Below are positions 6,214 to 11,963 of a DNA stretch of 11,963 bases, piece by piece. The notes beneath the pieces are model-generated. The model ran no database searches. It saw only the letters and a list, made by a program, of their open reading frames with translations, and was not told the origin of the DNA. The DNA comes from Flavisolibacter sp. GTDB taxonomy: Bacteria; Bacteroidota; Bacteroidia; Chitinophagales; Chitinophagaceae. The stretch lies in NCBI GenBank assembly GCA_025936195.1, contig JAICTW010000018.1:1-11963 (forward strand). The letters run 5' to 3'. How positions within the stretch are numbered: position 1 is the first letter of the stretch; every line of letters begins with the position of its first letter. Position numbers and translations under genes: made by a program.

Positions 6214-7593
6214 TCAAATAAAAGAAAATTCCGATAGATTTTCGAATGGAATGTTTTTTTGTTCTCCATTGCGCAAATCTTTAACTACGCAGACTTTTTG
6301 TTCGATTTCTTTGGAGCCGATGATGATAATGAAAGGAATGTTTTTCTTTTCGGCGTATTTGAATTGCTTATCAAACTTTGCAGCCTCGTGATAGATTTCA
6401 GAAGCAATTCCTTTTTGCCTTAATTGTTGAAGAAGCGAATAAGCGGTTTTGCTTTCTTCTTCTCCCAAATTGAAGAATAAAGCTTTTGTTCCCTGTTCAA
6501 CGGTTTCAGGGAACAATTTTAATTCTTCCATCACATCGTAAATGCGGTCAACGCCGAAGGAGATTCCAACACCCGGAATATTCGGAACACCAAACAAACC
6601 GGTAAGGTCATCATATCTTCCACCGCCGCCAATGCTTCCGATCTTCACATCGGCTGGTGCGTTGACTTCGAAGATGATGCCGGTGTAGTAGTTGAGACCA
6701 CGGGCTAAGGTAAAGTCAATAGCGAGTGGTAAGTGGCGAGTAGTGAGTAGGTGAGAAAATACAAATTCAATTTCTTCGATTCCATTTTTACCTGCTTCTG
6801 AATGGCCGAGTAATTTTTTTATTTGCGAAAGCTTTTCTTCATTACTGCCGTTGATGTTCAGATAATTTTCAATAACCGTAATTTGTTCATTGCTCAATCC
6901 TCTTTGTACTAATTCCTCTTTTACTTTTTCTATTCCAATTTTATCCAGCTTGTCAATGGCAATCGTAATGTTCATCATTTTATCAATGCCACCGGAAATT
7001 TCAGCAAGCGCTGTGAGTATCTTTCTGGAATTAATTTTTAATTGATAATTTTTAATTTTCAATTTCTGAAAAGCATCGTTGTAAATATTGACAAACTCCA
7101 CTTCATTGATTAAAGAGTTGCTTCCAACAATGTCAGCATCGCACTGGTAAAACTCACGGTATCTTCCTTTCTGCGGACGGTCGGCTCTCCACACCGGTTG
7201 TATTTGATATCGTTTGAAAGGGAAGGTGAGTTGCCCATGATTCATGGCTACATATCTGGCAAACGGGATAGTGAGATCATACTTTAATGCTCTTTCCGTA
7301 ATGGCTTTTGAATTTTTTCCCTGCAATACCTTTTCAAACTCTTCTCTTGCCTGTTGTTCTTTGGAAGAATTGTCTAAACCGTTGTTGAGAATTTTGAAAA
7401 TCAATTTATCACCTTCTTCGCCATACTTTCCCATTAGTGTGTCGAGGTTTTCCATGGCAGGCGTTTCCAATGGTTGAAAGCCATACAATTCAAAAACCGA
7501 TTTGATGGTGTTTAAAATATATTGTCTTTTGCGAACAACATCAGGTCCGAAATCTCTTGTTCCCTGTGGTAAACTAACAGTAGTCTTAGCCAT
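6214..7593 (-). CDS. hisS: Histidine-tRNA ligase
   Basis: Class II aminoacyl-tRNA synthetase of 459 aa that charges tRNA-His with histidine, cytoplasmic and essential. The N-terminal LPQGTRDFGP (8-17) starts the catalytic domain. Motif 2 spans FKRYQIQPVWRADRPQKGRY (126-145) and on to EFYQCDADIVG, with R136. The histidine-specific HisA motif is LARGLNYYTG (296-305), and motif 3 is GVGISFGVDR (341-350) ending in R350. The C-terminal anticodon-binding domain covers about 368-459. It is longer than the 424 aa of E. coli HisRS. Two stretches are encoded by repeat-like DNA: KLKIKNYQLKINSRK (177-191), and SHLLTTRHLPLA (280-291) just before the HisA motif. Both lie outside the motifs. It follows the phosphatase gene by 49 nt and precedes the lipoprotein gene by 18 nt. 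Confidence 0.97.
   Translation of the reverse strand: MAKTTVSLPQGTRDFGPDVVRKRQYILNTIKSVFELYGFQPLETPAMENLDTLMGKYGEEGDKLIFKILNNGLDNSSKEQQAREEFEKVLQGKNSKAITERALKYDLTIPFARYVAMNHGQLTFPFKRYQIQPVWRADRPQKGRYREFYQCDADIVGSNSLINEVEFVNIYNDAFQKLKIKNYQLKINSRKILTALAEISGGIDKMMNITIAIDKLDKIGIEKVKEELVQRGLSNEQITVIENYLNINGSNEEKLSQIKKLLGHSEAGKNGIEEIEFVFSHLLTTRHLPLAIDFTLARGLNYYTGIIFEVNAPADVKIGSIGGGGRYDDLTGLFGVPNIPGVGISFGVDRIYDVMEELKLFPETVEQGTKALFFNLGEEESKTAYSLLQQLRQKGIASEIYHEAAKFDKQFKYAEKKNIPFIIIIGSKEIEQKVCVVKDLRNGEQKNIPFENLSEFSFI
6722..6755. repeat. GTGAGTAG-like tandem degenerate repeat inside hisS
   Basis: The + strand reads as imperfect copies of GYGAGTRG and GTAAGTGG units (GCGAGTGG, GTAAGTGG, GCGAGTAG, GTGAGTAG, GTGAG). 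It is translated on the minus strand as part of HisRS residues 279-292, next to the HisA motif. I recall similar low-complexity tracts in Bacteroidota spacers but cannot verify that here. Confidence 0.5.
7032..7057. repeat. AT-rich direct repeat inside hisS
   Basis: TAATTTTTAATT occurs exactly twice (7032-7043 and 7046-7057) with GA between, and a third partial copy (TTTTCAATTT) follows. The 14-bp period is not a multiple of three, so it is not a protein-level repeat. It encodes the Lys/Asn-rich stretch near HisRS residues 177-191. Confidence 0.55.
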
Positions 7594-7642
7594 AATTTAA
7601 AATCTTCTGTGCAGGTGATCAGCGTTTCAGCAAATTAGCACA

Positions 7643-8113
7643 TTAGTGCGTTTTTACCTTGCTGTAGTTTTCAATAATTCTATCGCAGGTTTCATCAATC
7701 ATTTTATACACTTCGTGATAGCCCGGTTCGGGACCATACCAGGGATCGGGAACAGACAGGTTTTTTCCGGTATGCAATTCATTTAAAAACAAATCCACTT
7801 TAGAAGGATCGTATTTGTTTTTTGCGATGCGTTTGATATCATCCACAACGTCATCCGCCATTGCATAAATTTTATCATAGCGATCAAAATCTTCTTTTAC
7901 AAATTGCCTTGCTCTTTGATCGCAAATATCAATGCCATTCAGTTTGGCCACTTTTTGAGAGAGATGATGCGGTGCCTCTCCCACATGATAGCCGTTGGTT
8001 CCCGCACTATCAATTTGCCAGTGCAATCCTGCTTCTTTGGCTTTGTGTTTTAAAACACCTTCGGCCAAAGGGCTGCGACAAATATTTCCCAAACACACCA
8101 TTAAAATTTTCAT
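7643..8113 (-). CDS. Low-molecular-weight protein-tyrosine phosphatase
   Basis: A 156-aa cytoplasmic LMW-PTP of normal length. The P-loop CX5R is C7-LGNIC-R13-S14 at the very N-terminus (VCLGNICRSPLAEGVL), with C7 the nucleophile. The general-acid Asp is D123 in VPDPWYG (121-127). The Tyr next to Trp125 in DPWY replaces the usual second Tyr pair, as in many bacterial homologues. Family members dephosphorylate tyrosine on kinases or small phospho-compounds; in exopolysaccharide loci they act with BY-kinases (Wzb/Wzc), but no such kinase or polysaccharide gene is here, so the substrate is open. It is the first gene of a leftward unit with hisS and the DUF4836-like lipoprotein. A TAACTTTG element lies 19 nt before the start. 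No other Met competes with the chosen start. Confidence 0.95.
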   Translation of the reverse strand: MKILMVCLGNICRSPLAEGVLKHKAKEAGLHWQIDSAGTNGYHVGEAPHHLSQKVAKLNGIDICDQRARQFVKEDFDRYDKIYAMADDVVDDIKRIAKNKYDPSKVDLFLNELHTGKNLSVPDPWYGPEPGYHEVYKMIDETCDRIIENYSKVKTH

Positions 8114-8132
8114 CCACTTATTTTTTGGAGCG

Positions 8133-8161
8133 CAAAGTTACGGTGTGTAAGTCTTAAAGAA
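8133..8161 (-). promoter_or_regulatory. Promoter of the phosphatase-hisS unit
   Basis: On the minus strand TAACTTTG (8140 down to 8133) fits the TAnnTTTG -7 consensus exactly. TTC (8161-8159) stands 18 nt upstream at the -33 position, not a consensus TTG. The leader to the ATG is about 15-19 nt, longer than for the other promoters in the window, and contains an A-rich stretch (CCAAAAAATAAG) instead of a Shine-Dalgarno. Confidence 0.6.
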
Positions 8162-8210
8162 TATTTAGAAAAATTATGGAAATCAAAACTTGCTTCATCT
8201 CAATAGCAAT

Positions 8211-8224
8211 TGTTACCGGTAACA
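8211..8224. promoter_or_regulatory. Perfect 14-bp palindrome, putative LacI-family operator
   Basis: TGTTACCGGTAACA is identical to its reverse complement and lies in the 144-bp divergent region between the phosphatase gene and tonB, 33 nt before the tonB ATG. Central CG with TGTTAC/GTAACA arms is the form of GntR(E. coli)/LacI-family operators. A chance 14-bp palindrome is expected about once in this much DNA, so it is the position and the sequence type that support it. No regulator gene is in the window. Confidence 0.45.
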
Positions 8225-8257
8225 TTTCATTGGCGTTCACACACTAAACCTACTATT

Positions 8258-9061
8258 ATGACCAGCAATGAAATCCTCAAAGCGGATGTATTAGACATTC
8301 TCTTCGACAACCGGAACAAACAATATGGTGCGTATGCACTGAGAAAAAAGTATAACAACCGATTAAGTATGGCCCTTGGAATTTCGTTAAGTGCTGCATT
8401 GTTGTTATTTGTTTTATTGCCAGTTAATCATTCAAAAAAAATACTCGCGGGAATTAACTATTCAGATTCAGTGGTGCTGAAGATAATTGATCTTCCAAAA
8501 GATATTAAAAAGATCATTCCTCCTCCAAAGCCGAAAGAAATTGTTCAGCAACAGGTCAGGCAAAAGCAGTTTGTAACAATGATCATTTCCAACAAGAAAG
8601 AAATCATTCCTCCACCAGATATCAGAGACTTACTAAATACTGATATTTCGAATAAAACTTTAGATGGTCGCCCAAGCACCGGAATTGCTATTGTGCAATC
8701 ACCTGTTGTGCCCAGCACAGGAAGCGGCGAACAAAAAATTGTTTCTGAATTTAAGCCAGAGCAGAAAGAACCGGAATTTCCCGGCGGTGCCGAAGCCTGG
8801 CTGAAATTTTTAAGAAAGAATCTGATAGCCCCTGAGGAATTAGGGCCAGGTGAAAAGAAAATGGTTTCTATAAAATTCTTTGTAGCTAAGGATGGTTCAG
8901 TAACGGGTTTCGAAGTATTGCAATCGGCAGGAAAAAGTTTTGATAATGAAGTGATCCGTGTTTTAAAGAGAATGCCGAAGTGGAAGCCTGCAATTCAAAA
9001 CGGGCAACCGGTAGAAAAAGCATTTACTCAGCCGGTGACATTTGTGGGTGTGGAAGAGTAA
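8258..9061 (+). CDS. tonB: TonB family energy transducer
   Basis: A 267-aa periplasm-spanning inner-membrane protein that transmits proton-motive force, gathered by ExbB/ExbD, to TonB-dependent outer-membrane receptors. The N-terminal cytoplasmic part (MTSNEILKADVLDILFDNRN, then KQYGAYALRKKYNNRL) is the form common in Bacteroidota TonBs. One TM helix covers about 37-55. A proline/lysine linker follows with IIPPPKPKE (86-94) and IIPPP (116-120). The TonB C-terminal domain runs from about 170, with EPEFPGGAEAWLKFLRKNL (171-189), SIKFFVAKDGSVTGFEVLQS and MPKWKPAIQNGQPV. I chose ATG 8258 because the conserved N-terminus begins there; a start at 8210 would only add 16 residues that do not fit. ExbB and ExbD are not in the window. 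It starts a plus-strand operon; the next gene follows after 32 nt. No clear TAnnTTTG promoter is seen. Confidence 0.95.
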   Translation: MTSNEILKADVLDILFDNRNKQYGAYALRKKYNNRLSMALGISLSAALLLFVLLPVNHSKKILAGINYSDSVVLKIIDLPKDIKKIIPPPKPKEIVQQQVRQKQFVTMIISNKKEIIPPPDIRDLLNTDISNKTLDGRPSTGIAIVQSPVVPSTGSGEQKIVSEFKPEQKEPEFPGGAEAWLKFLRKNLIAPEELGPGEKKMVSIKFFVAKDGSVTGFEVLQSAGKSFDNEVIRVLKRMPKWKPAIQNGQPVEKAFTQPVTFVGVEE

Positions 9062-9093
9062 TTTGTTTTAATTTGCCTGCCTCAAAAAAATGT

Positions 9094-9315
9094 ATGCTCG
9101 AAGATTTTCAGGAACAGCAACGAAAAAAAACAATTCGCATAAGATCATTCATGGATTTTACCATGGGTGGTCTTTTCATTGCAATAGGAATAGCCTTGCT
9201 GCTTTATCAGGTAGGTACGTTGGGAGAGATTAACCGTAGGGGATTGGGCATACTGTTTATTTTGTACGGTATTTGGAGGATCTTTCGCGGCTATAAAAAG
9301 AAATATTATAAATGA
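9094..9315 (+). CDS. Small two-helix membrane protein, unknown function
   Basis: A 73-aa protein with a charged cytoplasmic-type N-terminus (EDFQEQQRKKTIRIR), two hydrophobic helices (about 20-39 and 49-64) joined by the short loop GEINRRG, and a very basic tail (RGYKKKYYK). I do not recognise a named family, but proteins of this layout occur in Bacteroidota next to tonB and PstS-like genes. ATG 9094 was chosen because the frame extends back into tonB and this is the first Met after the tonB stop. Its TGA overlaps the next start as ATGA, so translation of the two is probably coupled, which argues that it is a real gene with a role tied to TonB or the binding protein. Confidence 0.75.
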   Translation: MLEDFQEQQRKKTIRIRSFMDFTMGGLFIAIGIALLLYQVGTLGEINRRGLGILFILYGIWRIFRGYKKKYYK

Positions 9316-10238
9316 CAGTAAGGATCGCCTGGTTATTATTGTTCTTTTTCGTCTGGGGATGTAAAAGCGACGAACAGAAAAGGGCAGAAATGCCGGATAC
9401 GTTCGACAGGGGAATTATTCACATCAGTTGCGATGAAAGCTTTAAGCCGGTGATTGATGAAGAGGTGAAAGTTTATGAAGCTTTGCATCCTGATACAAAG
9501 ATCATTGTTCATTATAAGCCCGAGGCCGAATGCCTGAAGGACTTTGTTGTTGATTCTATAAAAATGGTCATTGCAACAAGAGGTTTTTCAGAAGCTGAAA
9601 GGAATTTCATGGTGGATTCCATGCGTGTTGCACCTGATAAGCTGGTAATTGCCCGTGATTTAATTGCGGTGATCATTAATCCTGTAACAAAAGACAGTTT
9701 CTTTACCATACCGGAAATAAAAGGCCTTTTAACAGGAAAGTCAAAAAAAAATTTAATTCCTGTGTTTGACGGAACAAGGGCAACCAGTACGGTTCGGTTT
9801 ATGTTAGATTCAGTGCTCAAGGGAGAAAGCTTTGGTAATAATGTGCAGGCGGCGCAAAGCAGCGTGGGTGTTATAGATTATGTCTCCAAAACAACAAATG
9901 CTGTTGGGTTCGTTGGTTATAGCTGGGTAGGGAATGATGAGGATACCAGCCAGCGTGCCTACATGAAAAAAGTAAAAACAGCCTGGGTGGAAAGCACGGA
10001 TAGTGCCGGTGAATATATGAAGCCTTCGCAATTTTTTATTTATACAAAAAGCTATCCCTTGGTGCGGGATCTGATTTATAATCTAAAAGAAAGGCACAAT
10101 GGGCTGGCGCATGGCTTTGCCCGTTTTCTATCAACCATGCAGGGGCAATTAATTTTCAGGAGGGCTTATTTAATGCCGGCAATTTTGCCTAACTATGTAC
10201 GGGATGCGGAACTGGAAAGTCCTACAATTAACAAGTAA
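9312..10238 (+). CDS. PstS-like substrate-binding lipoprotein
   Basis: A 308-aa periplasmic or outer-membrane binding protein of the phosphate-binding-like (PstS) type. The signal peptide ends in the lipobox VWGC with C17 lipidated; KSDEQK after it carries acidic residues like the lipoprotein surface-export signals of Bacteroidota, so surface exposure is possible. The first lobe starts IIHISCDESFKPVIDEEVKVYEALHP (about 35-60), and the second has STVRFMLDSVLKGESFG (159-175) and NAVGFVGYSWVG (196-207), both like PstS homologues. The usual serine/threonine phosphate loops (such as GSS/SGT) are not obvious, so the ligand may not be phosphate. No PstC, PstA or PstB is in the window. The start overlaps the previous gene by 4 nt (ATGA), and the TPR gene follows after 48 nt. 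Confidence 0.8.
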   Translation: MTVRIAWLLLFFFVWGCKSDEQKRAEMPDTFDRGIIHISCDESFKPVIDEEVKVYEALHPDTKIIVHYKPEAECLKDFVVDSIKMVIATRGFSEAERNFMVDSMRVAPDKLVIARDLIAVIINPVTKDSFFTIPEIKGLLTGKSKKNLIPVFDGTRATSTVRFMLDSVLKGESFGNNVQAAQSSVGVIDYVSKTTNAVGFVGYSWVGNDEDTSQRAYMKKVKTAWVESTDSAGEYMKPSQFFIYTKSYPLVRDLIYNLKERHNGLAHGFARFLSTMQGQLIFRRAYLMPAILPNYVRDAELESPTINK

Positions 10239-10286
10239 TAAGTAAACGAAAAGAATAATTTTAAACTCTTAAAAAGAAAAAGAACA

Positions 10287-11963
10287 ATGAAGAAATCAGC
10301 AACCGTTTTTATTTTTTCTGCATTGGTTTCGCTGGGTGCCCTGGGTCAGAACATTCAGGAGGGAATAAACGATCTGTATGCAGAAAGATATCAGGGCGCA
10401 AAATCTGTCTTTGAAAAACTACTGGCAGCCAAGCCCAATAATGTGGAGGCCAGCTATTGGTTAGGGCAGGCCGATATTGCCAATAAAGATATTGCCGGCG
10501 CAAAAGCAGTGTATGATAAGGCTTTGGCTGCAACCAATAATGCTCCTTTGATTTTGGTGGGAGAAGGCCATTTAGAGCTTTTGCAGGGCAAATCCAATGA
10601 TGCGAAACAACATTTTGAATCGGCCATCAACGCCAGTCATGGAAGAAAAGGCAACGACCCTGCAGTTTTGAATGCTGTTGGCCGTGCTATCGTTGAGTCT
10701 TATTCCGAAGAGAATAAAACAGATCTGGACTATGCAATTGCTAAACTGAATGAAGCTGTACAGTTGCAGTCAAACAATCCTGATATTTATTTGAATCTTG
10801 GAAATGCTTACCGGAAAAAACGTGAAGGTGGTAATGCTGTTCAGGCGTATAACAAGGCAGGCAATTTTGCTCCTGCTTTGTACCGCATAGGTATGATCTA
10901 CGAATCACAAAGATCCTTACGGGACGCCAGCGATTGGGATATTGTTCTTGATTATTATAACAAAGCAGTAGCAGCCGATCCCAATTTTGCTCCTGCTTAT
11001 CTGAGGCTTTATACTTATTATCTTTTTGCCAAAAAAGATTTTGCTACGGCCGAGACGTATGCCAATAAATATGTTAGTGCCTCTGACCCAGGAGTGGAAA
11101 ACACCTATTTGCAGGCGCAAACAAAATTTGTTCAAAAGCAGTTTACCGATGCCATCAACATTGGTAAAAACATTATTGCTCAAACCAATGGCAATCCTAA
11201 CCCAAGGGTTTACCGGATGTTGGCTTACAGCTATATGGGCAATAAAGACACAACAACTGCCTGCCAGTATGCCAATCAGTTTTTTGTGAAGGAAACCAAC
11301 CAGGATGAGATTGGCGCTTCGGATTATTTAATGCATGCGCAGGCTTGCGGTAAAGGTAATCCTGATGTTATTCAATCTGATATTGCAAAAGCAATCCAGA
11401 TAGATCCTGAGAATGCACCGAGGGTATTGAGAGAAGCTATTGACGATGCTAAAAAAGCGGAACAAAGAGGGTTGGAAGGAGAACTGGGGCTGATGCTTTA
11501 TAAACTACAGGGCGATAAAGCCAATCCTCAGAATTTAGTCGGACTTGGAATTCCTTTTTACCAGGCAGGGGAATTGCAAAAAGCGGACAGCTTATTTCAA
11601 GCATACAGTAAAAATTATCCCGATAGCATTTACGGATATTTATGGGATGCAAGGGTATTGTCCCAAATGGATACGGCAATGACACAAGGCTTGGCTATGC
11701 CGGCGTATGAGCAATTATTGAGAGTAGCTAAAATGGATACAACCCGTTTTAAAAGCTATGGCATACAAGCGGCTACCAACCTCGCTATTTATTATGTGAA
11801 TGTGAAGAATGATAAGGAAAAAGGTATCTATTACCTTCAGGAAGGGTTGGCATTGGATCCCAACAACCAAAGCTTTAAGAGCAATATTGAAAAATTAAAA
11901 AGAGCGTCGGGGTCGCAACAGAAAAGCAGCACTTCGTCCAATGCGGCGAAATCGAAAGGAAAA
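10287..11963 (+). CDS. Exported TPR-repeat protein (3' end outside the window)
   Basis: An open frame of 559 codons with no stop before the right edge. Residues 1-20 form a Sec signal peptide (MKKSATVFIFSALVSLGALG, cleavage likely before Q21). The rest is helical tetratricopeptide-like repeats; clear examples are near 34-80 (YQGAKSVFEKLLAAKPNNVE), 149-195 (YAIAKLNEAVQLQSNNPDIY), 221-258 (LDYYNKAVAADPNFAPAYLR) and 512-530 (KGIYYLQEGLALDPNNQSF). From about 541 the sequence turns into a Ser/Lys/Gln-rich tail, so the C-terminus is probably close. TPR domains bind partner proteins; here the periplasm is the likely site, and TonB or the PstS-like protein are candidate partners by operon context only. 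The 48-nt gap before it is A-rich, with no clear promoter, so it likely belongs to the tonB unit. Confidence 0.9.
   Translation, partial: MKKSATVFIFSALVSLGALGQNIQEGINDLYAERYQGAKSVFEKLLAAKPNNVEASYWLGQADIANKDIAGAKAVYDKALAATNNAPLILVGEGHLELLQGKSNDAKQHFESAINASHGRKGNDPAVLNAVGRAIVESYSEENKTDLDYAIAKLNEAVQLQSNNPDIYLNLGNAYRKKREGGNAVQAYNKAGNFAPALYRIGMIYESQRSLRDASDWDIVLDYYNKAVAADPNFAPAYLRLYTYYLFAKKDFATAETYANKYVSASDPGVENTYLQAQTKFVQKQFTDAINIGKNIIAQTNGNPNPRVYRMLAYSYMGNKDTTTACQYANQFFVKETNQDEIGASDYLMHAQACGKGNPDVIQSDIAKAIQIDPENAPRVLREAIDDAKKAEQRGLEGELGLMLYKLQGDKANPQNLVGLGIPFYQAGELQKADSLFQAYSKNYPDSIYGYLWDARVLSQMDTAMTQGLAMPAYEQLLRVAKMDTTRFKSYGIQAATNLAIYYVNVKNDKEKGIYYLQEGLALDPNNQSFKSNIEKLKRASGSQQKSSTSSNAAKSKGK

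Noticed and set aside
6206..6217. Small inverted repeat TTGAG/CTCAA at the hisS stop codon as a terminator.
   Set aside because: Only 5-bp arms with a 2-nt spacer and no T-tract; the lipoprotein gene follows 18 nt after hisS.
7594..7642. TAATTTG upstream of hisS as its own -7 element.
   Set aside because: It lacks one base of the TAnnTTTG spacing, so hisS more likely depends on the phosphatase promoter.
8176..8247. A 23-codon ORF (MEIKTCFISIAIVTGNISLA...) upstream of tonB that contains the palindrome; possible leader peptide.
   Set aside because: No ribosome site, promoter or attenuator-like hairpin goes with it, and it is short enough to be chance.
8210..8257. Upstream extension of TonB by 16 residues.
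   Set aside because: The conserved TonB N-terminus starts at the ATG at 8258, and the extension would run through the palindrome.
10257..10275. AT-rich inverted repeat TTTTAA/TTAAAA before the TPR gene as a terminator.
   Set aside because: The stem has no GC pairs and would be unstable; the region looks like an A-rich leader.

Overview
The window reads as chromosomal DNA of a member of the Bacteroidota, probably close to Chitinophagaceae/Sphingobacteriales. The evidence is an AT-rich composition, the TAnnTTTG type of -7 promoter element upstream of several genes, the near absence of Shine-Dalgarno sequences, a TonB with the N-terminus typical of the phylum, a DUF4836-like lipoprotein, and lipoboxes ending in SC or GC. 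It contains no tRNA, rRNA, CRISPR array, insertion sequence or phage gene that I can see. It looks like ordinary chromosome made of five transcription units.

Left part, 1-2635. The 5' half of rlmN (rRNA/tRNA adenine C2 methyltransferase) runs leftward off the edge. Divergent from it, sharing a 135-bp promoter region, is a thiolase of the 3-oxoadipyl-CoA/acetyl-CoA acyltransferase type. A small unrecognised exported protein follows 33 nt later. The next 295 bp holds at most one doubtful 55-codon membrane ORF.

Middle part, 2636-8113, all on the minus strand. One unit runs low-molecular-weight protein-tyrosine phosphatase, then hisS, then a DUF4836-like lipoprotein, and ends at a perfect 12-bp-stem intrinsic terminator. 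The tail of that terminator overlaps the -7 element of the next unit. The next unit is a two-gene ABC system, an ATPase with degenerate motifs and an FtsX/MacB-type permease. The ATPase and permease lie in the same reading frame, separated by a single stop codon and three further codons.

Right part, 8258-11963, plus strand. It holds tonB, a 73-aa two-helix membrane protein, a PstS-like substrate-binding lipoprotein (joined by an ATGA overlap), and a large exported TPR protein that is open at the right edge. This is a TonB-centred envelope operon without ExbB/ExbD and without a Pst permease inside the window. A perfect 14-bp palindrome of LacI-family operator type lies 33 nt upstream of tonB.

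The most interesting signals are: (i) -7 elements only 4-5 nt from three start codons, which suggests leaderless mRNAs; (ii) the terminator/promoter overlap; (iii) the ABC ATPase that lacks the usual H-loop histidine and is separated from its permease by one in-frame stop; (iv) the tonB/PstS-like/TPR operon with its palindrome; and (v) two repeat-like tracts inside hisS.
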